A stretch of DNA of 64,000 nt. Origin: Pisaster brevispinus (Eukaryota; Echinodermata; Asteroidea; Forcipulatida; Asteriidae). Position numbers and translations under genes: made by a program. The stretch covers positions 6,386,001-6,450,000 of the forward strand of contig JAMKCF010000020.1 of NCBI GenBank assembly GCA_023634235.1. Reading direction: 5' to 3'. The notes under the pieces were generated by a model. That model searched no databases and was not told the DNA's origin. It was given only the letters and a program-made list of their open reading frames with translations. Below are positions 36,235 to 47,930 of the stretch, piece after piece. Numbering within the stretch: the stretch's first letter is position 1; each line of letters opens with the position of its first letter.

Positions 36235-36872
36235 TTCATCATAGAACAATCTGAACAGTTTGACGACATGTTGGCTGCGATCAGGTTAAGATTGAGTCAG
36301 TAGCTTCAAAACACCCATGATTTCTATTACAGAATTAAACATAGAGCAATCTGAGTAGTTTGAAAAGTTTTCGTCTCCGATGACCCTAAGATTGAACCAG
36401 ATGCTTCAAAACACCCATGTTTCTTGGTACCAAATTCATCATAGACCAATCTCAACGGTTTGAAAAGTTTTCGTCTCCGATCAGCCTAAGATTGAACCAG
36501 TTGCTTCAGAACATCCATGATTCCTATTACAGAAATCATCACAGAGCAATTTGAGCAGTTAAAAAAGGTTTTTGTCTCCGATCAGCCTGAGATTGAACCA
36601 GTTGCTTCAAAACACCCATGTTTCTTAGTACAGATTTAATCACAGGGCAATCTGAGCAGTTTAAAAAGTTTTCGCCTGCGATCAGGTTAAGATTGAACCA
36701 GTAGCTTCAGAACACCCATGTTTCTTAGTACAGATTTCATCACAGGGCAATCTGAACAGTTTGAAAAGTTTTTGTCACCGATCAGCCTAAGATTGAACCA
36801 GATGCTTCAGAACACCCATGTTTCTTGTTTTAAAATTCATCTTAGACCAATCTGAGTAGTTTATAAAGTTTT
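36235..36872 (+). repeat. E/C/F block, copy 2 (offset about 6,703 bp)
   Basis: Partner of 29,530-30,170. It carries the last E monomer (36,262) and the last GCCTGCGATCAGG monomer I could find; none follow to 64,000. Confidence 0.83.
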
Positions 36873-36878
36873 CGTCTG

Positions 36879-38849
36879 CGATGACCCTAAGATTGAACCA
36901 GATGCTTCAAAACAACCATGATTCCTATTACAGAATTAACATATAGCAATCTTAGTAGTTTGAAAAGTTTTTGTCTCCGATGACCCTAAGATTGAACCAG
37001 ATGCTTCAGAACACCCATGTTTCTTGGTACCAAATTCATCTTAGACCAATTTGAACAGTTTGAAAAGTTTTCGTCACCGATCAGCCTAAGATTGAACCAG
37101 ATGCTTCAGAACACCCATGTTTCTTTTTACCAAATTCATCTTAGACCAATCTGAACAGTTTGAAAAGTTTTCGTCTCCGATGACCCTAAGATTGAACCAG
37201 ATGCTTCAGAACACCCATGTTTCTTGGTACCAAATTCATCATAGACCAATCTGAACAGTTTGAAAAGTTTTTGTCACCGATCAGCCTAAGATTGAACCAG
37301 ATGCTTCAGAACACCCATGATTCCTATTACAGAATTTAACATATAGCAATCTGAGTAGTTTGAAAAGTTTTTGTCTCCGATGACCCTAAGATTGAACCAG
37401 ATGTTTCAGAACACCCATTTTTCTTGGTACCAAATTCATCATAGACCAATCTGAACAGTTTGAAAAGTTTTTGTCACCGATCAGCCTAAGATTGAACCAG
37501 ATGCTTCAGAACACCCATGTTTCTTGTTTTAAAATTCATCTTAGACCAATCTGAGTAGTTTATAAAGTTTTCGTCTCCGATCAGCCTAAGATTGAACCAG
37601 TTGCTTCAGAACACCCATGAATCCTATTACAGAATTTAACATATAGCAATCTGAGTAGTTTGAAAAGTTTTCGTCTCCGATCAGCATTAGATTGAACCAG
37701 ATACTTCAGAACACCCATGTTTCTTGGTACCAAATTCATCATAGACCAATTTGAACAGTTTGAAAAGTTTTTGTCTCCGATCAGCCTGAGATTGAACCAG
37801 TTGCTTCAAAAGACCCATGTTTTTAAGTACAGATTTTATCACAGGGCAATCTTGAACAGTTAAAAAAGTTTTCGTCTCCGATCAACCTAAGACCGAACCA
37901 GTTGCTTCAGAACACCCATGATTCCTATTACAGAATTTAACATATAGCAATCTGAGTAGTTTGAAAAGTTTTCGTCTCCGATGACTCTAAGTTTGAACCA
38001 GATGCTTCAGAACACCCATGTTTCTTGGTACCAAATTCATCATAGACCAATCTGAACAGTTTGAAAAGTTTTTTTTACCGATCAGCCTAAGAATGAACCA
38101 GATGCTTCAGAACACCCATGTTTCTAGGTACCAAATTCATCATAGACCAATTTGAACAGTTTGAAAAGTTTTCGTCTACGATCAGCCTTAGATTGAACCA
38201 GATGCTTCAGAACACCCATGTTTGTTGGTACCAAATTCATCATAGACCAATCTGAACAGTTTGAAAAGTTTTCGTCTCCGATGACCCTAAGATTGAACCA
38301 GATGCTTCAAAACACCCATGTTTCTTGGTACCAAATTCATCATAGACCAATCTGAACGGTTTGAAAAGTTTTCGTCTCCGATCAGCCTAAGATTGAACCA
38401 GTTGCTTCAGAACATCCATGATTCCTATTACAGAAATCATCACAGAGCAATTTGAGCAGTTAAAAAAGGTTTTTGTCTCCGATCAGCCTGAGATTAAACC
38501 AGTTGCTTCAAAACACCCATGATTTCTATTACAGAATTTAACATATAGCAATCTGAGTTGTTTGAAAAGTTTTTGTCTCCGATGACCCTAAAATTGAACC
38601 AGATGCTTCAGAACACCCATGTTTCTTGGTACCAAATTCATCTTAGACCAATCTGAACAGTTTGAAAAGTTTTCGTCTCCGATGACCCTAAGATTGAACC
38701 AGATGCTTCAAAACACCCATGTTTCTTGGTACCAAATTCATCTTAGACCAATTTGAACAGTTTGAAAAGTTTTCGTCTCCGATCAGCCTTAGATTGAACC
38801 AATGCTTCAGAACACCCATGTTTGTTGGTACTAAATTCATCATAGACCA
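36879..38849 (+). repeat. About 2-kb higher-order unit, copy 2 of 5
   Basis: Offset 2,999 bp from copy 1, with very few differences (GATACTTCAG near 37,700; CCTATTACAG versus CCTTTTAAAG near 37,926). It starts after GTCTGCGATGACC, where the upstream copy has GTCTCCGATGACC. Confidence 0.88.
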
Positions 38850-39545
38850 ATTTGAACAGTTTGAAAAGTTTTCGTCTACGATCAGCCTTAGATTGAACCA
38901 GATGCTTCAGAACACCCATGTTTGTTGGTACCAAATTCATCATAGACCAATCTGAACAGTTTGAAAAGTTTTCGTCTCCGATGACCCTAAGATTGAACCA
39001 GATGCTTCAAAACACCCATGTTTCTTGGTACCAAATTCATCATAGACCAATCTGAACGGTTTGAAAAGTTTTCGTCTCCGATCAGCCTAAGATTGAACCA
39101 GTTGCTTCAGAACATCCATGATTCCTATTACAGAAATCATCACAGAGCAATTTGAGCAGTTAAAAAAGGTTTTTGTCTCCGATCAGCCTGAGATTAAACC
39201 AGTTGCTTCAAAACACCCATGATTTCTATTACAGAATTTAACATATAGCAATCTGAGTTGTTTGAAAAGTTTTTGTCTCCGATGACCCTAAAATTGAACC
39301 AGATGCTTCAGAACACCCATGTTTCTTGGTACCAAATTCATCTTAGACCAATCTGAACAGTTTGAAAAGTTTTCGTCTCCGATGACCCTAAGATTGAACC
39401 AGATGCTTCAAAACACCCATGTTTCTTGGTACCAAATTCATCTTAGACCAATTTGAACAGTTTGAAAAGTTTTCGTCTCCGATCAGCCTTAGATTGAACC
39501 AATGCTTCAGAACACCCATGTTTGTTGGTACTAAATTCATCATAG
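38145..39545 (+). repeat. 700-bp tandem duplication at the end of copy 2
   Basis: GTCTACGATCAGCCTTAG occurs at 38,174 and 38,874. The seven monomers between repeat at exactly 700 bp. The junction monomer near 38,830-38,860 carries both CTAAATTCATCATAG and CAATTTGAAC, a combination found only here, so it marks the crossover point. Confidence 0.88.
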
Positions 39546-39629
39546 ACCAATCTGAACAGTTTGAAAAGTATTCGTCTCCGATGACCCTAAGATTGAACAA
39601 GATGCTTCAAAACACCCATGTTTCTTGGT

Positions 39630-41224
39630 ACCAATTCATCATAGACCAATCTGAACAGTTTGAAAAGTTTTTGTCACCGATCAGCCTAAGATTGAACCAG
39701 ATGCTTCAGAACACCCATGATTCCTATTACAGAATTTAACAAATAGCAATCTGAGTAGTTTGAAAAGTTTTCGTCTCCGATGACCCTAAGTTTGAACCAG
39801 ATGCTTCAGAACACCCATGTTTCTTGGTATCAAATTCATCATAGACCAATCTGAACAGTTTGAAAAGTTTTTGTCACCGATCAGCCTAAGATTGAACCAG
39901 ATGCTTCGGAACACCCATGTTTCTTGTTTTAAAATTCATCATAGAGCAATCTGAGTAGTTTATAAAGTTTTCGTCTCCGATCAGCCTAAGATTGAACCAG
40001 TTGCTTCAGAACACCCATGAATCCTATTACAGAATTTAACATATAGCAATCTGAGTAGTTTGAAAAGTTTTCGTCTCCGATCAGCATTAAATTTAACAAG
40101 GTGCTTCAGAACACCGATGTTTCTTGGTACCAAATTTAACATAGACCAATTTGAACAGTTTGAAAAGTTTTTGTCTCCGATCAGCCTGAGATTGAACCAG
40201 TTGCTTCAAAAGACCCATGTTTCTTAGTACAGATTTTATCACAGGGCAATCTGAACAGTTAAAAAAGTTTTCGTCTCCGATCAACCTTAGACTGAACCAG
40301 TTGCTTCAGAACACCCATGATTCCTATTACAGAATTTAACATATAGCAATCTGAGTAGTTTGAAAAGTTTTCGTCTCCGATGACCCTAAGTTTGAACCAG
40401 ATGCTTCAGAACACCCATGTTTCTTGGTACCAAATTCATCATAGACCAATCTGAACAGTTTGAAAAGTTTTTGTCACCGATCAGCCTAAGATTGAACCAG
40501 ATGCTTCAGAACACCCATGTTTCTAGGTACCAAATTCATCTTAGACCAATTTGAACAGTTTGAAAAGTTTTCGTCTCCGATCAGCCTTAGATTGAACCAG
40601 ATGCTTCAGAACACCCATGTTTGTCGGTACCAAATTCATCATAGACCAATCTGAACAGTTTGAAAAGTTTCGTCTCCGATGACCCTAAGATTGAACCAGA
40701 TGCTTCAAAACACCCATGTTTCTTGGTACCAAATTCATCATAGACCAATCTGAACGGTTTGAAAAGTTTTCGTCTCCGATCAGCCTAAGATTGAACCAGT
40801 TGCTTCAGAACATCCATGATTCCTATTACAGAAATCATCACAGAGCAATTTGAGCAGTTAAAAAAGGTTTTTGTCTCCGATCAGCCTGAGATTGAACCAG
40901 TTGCTTCAAAACACCCATGATTCCTATTACAGAATTTAACAAATAGCAATCTGAACAGTTTGAAAAGTTTTCGTCTCCGATCAGCCTAAGATTGAACCAG
41001 ATGCTTCAGAACACCCATGATTCCTATTACAGAATTTAACATATAGCAATCTGAGTAGTTTGAAAAGTTTTTTTCTCCGATGACCCTAAGATTGAACCAG
41101 ATGTTTCAGAACACCCATGTTTCTTGGTACCAAATTCATCATAGACCAATCTAAACAGTTTGAAAAGTTTTTGTCACCGATCAGCCTAAGATTGAACCAG
41201 ATGCTTCAGAACACCCATGATTCC
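39630..41224 (+). repeat. 1.6-kb block, copy 2 (offset 8,300/8,099 bp)
   Basis: Partner of 31,330-33,130, shorter by two monomers. Its left edge joins directly to the end of a 33.9-35.9 kb-type block (ACCAATTCATC near 39,632). Its right edge goes into a C monomer with CACAGAACAATTTGAG. Confidence 0.87.
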
Positions 41225-44200
41225 TATTACAGAAATCATCACAGAACAATTTGAGCAGTTAAAAAAGGTTTTTGTCTCCGATCAGCCTGAGATTGAACCA
41301 GTTGCTTCAAAACACCCATGATTCTTATTACAGAATTTAACATATAGCAATCTGAGTAGTTTGAAAAGTTTTTGTCTCCGATGACCCTAAGATTGAACCA
41401 GATGCTTCAGAACACCCATGTTTCTTGGTACCAAATTCATCTTAGACCAATCTGAACAGTTTGAAAAGTTTTCGTCTCCGATGACCCTAAGATTGAACCA
41501 GATGCTTCAGAACACCCATGTTTCTTGGTACCAAATTCATCATAGACCAATCTGAACAGTTTGAAAAGTTTTCGTTTCCGATGACCCTAAGATTGAACCA
41601 GATGCTTCAGAACACCCATGTTTCTTGGTACCAAATTCATCACAGAGCAATTTGAGCAGTTAAAAAAGTTTTTGTCACCGATCAGCCTAAGATTGAACCA
41701 GATGCTTCAGAACACCCATGTTTCTTGGTACCAAATTCATCTTAGACCAATCTGAACAGTTTGAAAAGTTTTCGTCTCCGATCAGCCTTAGATTGAACCA
41801 GATGCTTCAGAACACCCATGTTTGTTGGTACCAAACTCATCATAGACCAATCTGAACAGTTTGAAAAGTTTTCGTTTCCGATGACCCTAAGATTGAACCA
41901 GATGCTTCAGAACACCCATGTTTCTTGGTACCAAATTCATCACAACGCAATTTGAGCAGTTAAAAAAGGTTTTTGTCACCGATCAGCCTAAGATTGAACC
42001 AGATGCTTCAGAACACCCATGTTTCTAGGTACCAAATTCATCTTAGACCAATTTGAACAGTTTGAAAAGTTTTCGTTTCCGATGACCCTAAGATTGAACC
42101 AGATGCTTCAAAACACCCATGTTTCTTGGTACCAAATTCATCTTAGACCAATTTGAACAGTTTGAAAAGTTTTTGTCACCGATCAGCCTGAGATTGAACC
42201 AGATGCTTCAGAACACCCATGTTTCTAGGTACCAAATTCATCTTAGACCAATTTGAACAGTTTGAAAAGTTTTCGTCTCCGATCAGCCTTAGATTGAACC
42301 AGATGCTTCAGAACACCCATGTTTCTTGGTACCAAATTCATCACAAAGCAATTTAAGCAGTTAAAAAAGGTTTTTGTCACCGATCAGCCTAAGATTGAAC
42401 CAGATGCTTCAGAACACCCATGTTTCTTGGTACCAAATTCATCTTAGACCAATCTGAACAGTTTGAAAAGTTTTTGTCACCGATCAGCCTTAGATTGAAC
42501 CAGATGCTTCAGAACACCCATGTTTCTTGGTACCAAATTCATCATAGACCAATCTGAACAGTTTGAAAAGTTTTCGTCTCCGATCAGCCTTAGATTGACC
42601 AGATGCTTCAGAACACCCATGTTTCTTGGTACCAAATTCATCTTAGACCAATCTGAACAGTTTGAAAAGTTTTCGTCTCCGATCAGCCTTAGATTGAACC
42701 AGATGCTTCAGAACACCCATGTTTGTTGGTACCAAATTCATCATAGACCAATCTGAACAGTTTGAAAAGTTTTTGTCACCGATCAGCCTAAGATTGAACC
42801 AGATGCTTCAGAACACCCATGATTACTATTACAGAATTCAACAAATAGCAATCTGAGTAGTTTGAAAAGTTTTTGTCTCCGATGACCCTAAGATTGAACC
42901 AGATGCTTCAGAACACCCATGTTTCTTGGTACCAAATTCATCATAGACCAATCTGAACAGTTTGAAAAGTTTTCGTCTCCGATCAGCCTTAGATTGAACC
43001 AGATGCTTCAGAACACCCATGTTTCTTGGTACCAAATTCATCATAGACCAATCTGAACAGTTTGAAAAGTTTTCGTTTCCGATGACCCTAAGATTGAACC
43101 AGATGCTTCAGAACACCCATGTTTCTTGGTACCAAATTTATCACAGAGCAATTTGAGCAGTTAAAAAAGGTTTTTGTCACCGATCAGCCTAAGATTGAAC
43201 CAGATGCTTCAGAACACCCATGTTTCTTGGTACCAAATTCATCTTAGACCAATCTGAACAGTTTGAAAAGTTTTCGTCTCCGATCAGCCTTAGATTGAAC
43301 CAGATGCTTCAGAACACCCATGTTTGTTGGAACCAAATTCATCATAGACCAATCTGAACAGTTTGAAAAGTTTTTGTCACCGATCAGCCTGAGATTGAAC
43401 CAGATGCTTCAGAACACCCATGTTTGTTGGTACCAAATTCATCATAGACCAATCTGAACAGTTTGAAAAGTTTTTGTCACCGATCAGCCTTAGATTGAAC
43501 CAGATGCTTCAGAACACCCATGTTTCTTGGTACCAAATTCATCATAGACCAATCTGAACAGTTTGAAAAGTTTTCGTCTCCGATCAGCCTTAGATTGAAC
43601 CAGATGCTTCAGAACACCCATGTTTCTTGGTACCAAATTCATCTTAGACCAATCTGAACAGTTTGAAAAGTTTTCGTCTCCGATCAGCCTTAGATTGAAC
43701 CAGATGCTTCAGAACACCCGTGTTTGTTGGTACCAAATTCATCATAGACCAATCTGAACAGTTTGAAAAGTTTTTGTCACCGATCAGCCTAAGATTGAAC
43801 CAGATGCTTCAGAACACCCATGATTACTATTACAGAATTCAACAAATAGCAATCTGAGTAGTTTGAAAAGTTTTTGTCTCCGATGACCCTAAGATTGAAC
43901 CAGATGCTTCAGAACACCCATGTTTCTTGGTACCAAATTCATCATAGACCAATCTGAACAGTTTGAAAAGTTTTCGTCTCCGATCAGCCTTAGATTGAAC
44001 CAGATGCTTCAGAACACCCATGTTTCTTGGTACCAAATTCATCATAGACCAATCTGAACAGTTTGAAAAGTTTTCGTTTCCGATGACCCTAAGATTGAAC
44101 CAGATGCTTCAGAACACCCATGTTTCTTGGTACCAAATTTATCACAGAGCAATTTGAGCAGTTAAAAAAGGTTTTTGTCACCGATCAGCCTAAGATTGAA

Positions 44201-47200
44201 CCAGATGCTTCAGAACACCCATGTTTCTTGGTACCAAATTCATCATAGACCAATCTGAACAGTTTGAAAAGTTTTTGTCACCGATTAGCCTAAGATTGAA
44301 CCAGATGCTTCAGAACACCCATGTTTCTTTTTACCAAATTCATCTTAGACCAATCTGAACGGTTTGAAAAGTTTTCGTCTCCGATCAGCCAAAGATTGAA
44401 CAAGATGCTTCAGAACACCCATGATTCCTATTACAGAATTTAACATATAGCAATCTGAGTAGTTTGAAAAGTTTTTGTCTCCGATGACCCTAAGATTGAA
44501 CCAGATGTTTCAGAACACCCATGTTTCTTTGTACCAAATTCATCTTAGACCAATCTGAACAGTTTGAAAAGTTTTTGTCACCGATCAGCCTAAGATTGAA
44601 CCAGATGATTCAGAACACCCATGATTCCTATTACAGAATTTAACAAATAGCAATCTGAGTAGTTTGAAAAGTTTTTGTCTCCGATGACCCTAAGATTGAA
44701 CCAGATGCTTCAGAACACCCATGTTTCTTGGTACCAAATTCATCATAGACCAATCTGAACAGTTTGAAAAGTTTTCGTCTCCGATCAGCCTTAGATTGAA
44801 CCAGATGCTTCAGAACACCCATGTTTCTTGGTACCAAATTCATCATACACCAATCTGAACAGTTTGAAAAGTTTTCGTTTCCGATGACCCTAAGATTGAA
44901 CCAGATGCTTCAGAACACCCATGTTTCTTGGTACCAAATTTATCACAGAGCAATTTGAGCAGTTAAAAAAGGTTTTTGTCACCGATCAGCCTAAGATTGA
45001 ACCAGATGCTTCAGAAAACCCATGTTTCTTGGTACCAAATTCATCTTAGACCAATCTGAACAGTTTGAAAAGTTTTCGTCTCCGATCAGCCTTAGATTGA
45101 ACCAGATGCTTCAGAACACCCATGTTTGTTGGAAACAAATTCATCATAGACCAATCTGAACAGTTTGAAAAGTTTTCGTTTCCGATGACCCTAAGATTGA
45201 ACCAGATGCTTCAAATCACCCATGTTTCTTGGTACCAAATTCATCACAAAGCAATTTGAGCAGTTAAAAAAGGTTTTTGTCACCGATCAGCCTAAGATTG
45301 AACCAGATGCTTCAGAACACCCATGTTTCTTGGTACCAAATTCATCATAGACCAATCTGAACAGTTTGAAAAGTTTTCGTCTCCGATCAGCCTTAGATTG
45401 AACCAGATGCTTCAGAACACCCATGTTTCTTGGTACCAAATTCATCATAGACCAATCTGAACAGTTTGAAAAGTTTTCGTCTCCGATCAGCCTTAGATTG
45501 AACCAGATGCTTCAGAACACCCATGTTTCTTGGTACCAAATTCATCACAGAGCAATTTGAGCAGTTAAAAAAGGTTTTTTTCACCGATCAGCCTAAGATT
45601 GAACCAGATGCTTCAGAACACCCATGTTTCTTGGTACCAAATTCATCTTAGTCCAATCTGAACAGTTTGAAAAGTTTTCGTCTCCGATCAGCCTTAGATT
45701 GAACCAGATGCTTCAGAACACCCATGTTTGTTGGTACCAAATTCATCATAGACCAATCTGAACAGTTTGAAAAGTTTTCGTTTCCGATGACCCTAAGATT
45801 GAACCAGATGCTTCAAACACCCATGTTTCTTGGTACCAAATTCATCACAAAGCAATTTGAGCAGTTAAAAAAGGTTTTTGTCACCGATCAGCCTAAGATT
45901 GAACCAGATGCTTCAGAACACCCATGTTTCTTTTTACCAAATTCATCTTAGACCAATCTGAACAGTTTGAAAAGTTTTTGTCACCGATCAGCCTTAGATT
46001 GAACCAGATGTTTTAGAACACCCATGTTTCTTGGTACCAAATTCATCATAGACCAATCTGAACAGTTTGAAAAGTTTTTGTCACCGATTAGCCTAAGATT
46101 GAACCAGATGCTTCAGAACACCCATGTTTGTTGGTACCAAATTCATCATAGACCAATCTGAACAGTTTGAAAAGGTTTTCGTTTCCGATGACCCTAAGAT
46201 TGAACCAGATGCTTCAAAACACCCATGTTTCTTGGTACCAAATTCATCACAAAGCAATTTGAGCAGTTAAAAAAGGTTTTTGTCACCGATCAGCCTAAGA
46301 TTGAACAAGATGCTTCAGAACACCCATGATTCCTATTACAGAATTTAACATATAGCAATCTGAGTAGTTTGAAAAGTTTTTGTCTCCGATGACCCTAAGA
46401 TTGAACCAGATGCTTCAGAACACCCATGTTTCTTGGTACCAAATTCATCATAGACCAATCTGAACAGTTTGAAAAGTTTTCGTCTCCGATCAGCCTTAGA
46501 TTGAGCCAGATGCTTCAGAACACCCATGTTTGTTGGTACCAAATTCATCATAGACCAATCTGAACAGTTTGAAAAGTTTTCGTTTCCGATGACCCTAAGA
46601 TTGAACCAGATGCTTCAAAACACCCATGTTTCTTGGTACCAAATTCATCACAAAGCAATTTGAGCAGTTAAAAAAGGTTTTTGTCACCGATCAGCCTAAG
46701 ATTGAACCAGATGCTTCAGAACACCCAATGTTTGTCGGTACCAAATTCATCTTAGACCAATCTGAACGGTTTGAAAAGTTTTCGTCTCCGATCAGCCTAA
46801 GATTGAACAAGATGCTTCAGAACACCCATGATTCCTATTACAGAATTTAACATATAGCAATCTGAGTAGTTTGAAAAGTTTTCGCCTCCGATCAGCCTTA
46901 GATTGAACCAGATGTTTCAGAACACCCATGTTTCTTGGTACAAAATTCATCATAGACCAATCTGAACAGTTTGAAAAGTTTTTGTCACCGATTAGCCTAA
47001 GATTGAACCAGATGCTTCAGAACACCCATGTTTCTTTTTACCAAATTCATCTTAGACCAATCTGAACGGTTTGAAAAGTTTTCGTCTCCGATCAGCCTAA
47101 GATTGAACCAGATGCTTCAGAACACCCATGTTTCTTGGTACCAAATTCATCTTAGACCAATCTGAACAGTTTGAAAAGTTTTCGTCTCCGATCAGCCTTA

Positions 47201-47930
47201 GATTGAACCAGATGCTTCAGAACACCCATGTTTGTTGGTACCAAATTCATCATAGACCAATCTGAACAGTTTGAAAAGTTTTCGTTTCCGATGACCCTAA
47301 GATTGAACCAGATGCTTCAAAACACCCATGTTTCTTGGTACCAAATTCATCACAAAGCAATTTGAGCAGTTAAAAAAGGTTTTTGTCACCGATCAGCCTA
47401 AGATTGAACCAGATGCTTCAGAACACCCATGTTTCTTGGTACCAAATTCATCTTAGACCAATCTGAACAGTTTGAAAAGTTTTTGTCACCGATCAGCCTG
47501 AGAATGAACCAGATGCTTCAGAACACCCATGTTTGTAGGTACCAAATTCATCATAGACCAATCTGAACAGTTTGAAAAGTTTTTGTCACCGATTAGCCTA
47601 AGATTGAACCAGATGCTTCAGAACACCCATGTTTCTTGGTACCAAATTCATCATAGACCAATCTGAACAGTTTGAAAAGTTTTCGTCTCCGATCAGCCTT
47701 AGATTGAACCAGATGCTTCAGAACACCCATGTTTCTTGGTACCAAATTCATCACAGAGCAATTTGAGCAGTTAAAAAAGGTTTTTGTCACCGATCAGCCT
47801 GAGATTGAACCAGATGCTTCAGAACACCCATGTTTCTTGGTACCAAATTCATCTTAGACCAATCTGAACAGTTTGAAAAGTTTTCGTCTCCGATCAGCCT
47901 TAGATTGAACCAGATGCTTCAGAACACCCA
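41225..47930 (+). repeat. A-rich segment with frequent A/C chimeric monomers
   Basis: There is no gene here. Most units are A monomers. About every 300-900 bp there is a chimera GGTACCAAATTCATCACAAA followed by GCAATTTGAGCAG (positions near 41,640, 41,940, 42,335, 43,140, 44,145, 44,945, 45,245, 45,545, 45,845, 46,250, 46,650, 47,350 and 47,750). Class B is scarce and classes E and F are absent. GTTTCCGATGACC usually begins the monomer before the chimera, and GTCACCGATCAGCC the one after. Confidence 0.85.
42455..44244 (+). repeat. Block duplicated at 1,000/1,001 bp
   Basis: 42,455-43,243 matches 43,455-44,244. The offset is 1,000 bp at the left and 1,001 bp after a one-base loss in copy 1 (AGATTGACCAG near 42,595). 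Both contain the rare GATTACTATTACAGAATTCA. A partial third copy lies near 44,640 (801 bp further). Confidence 0.85.
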
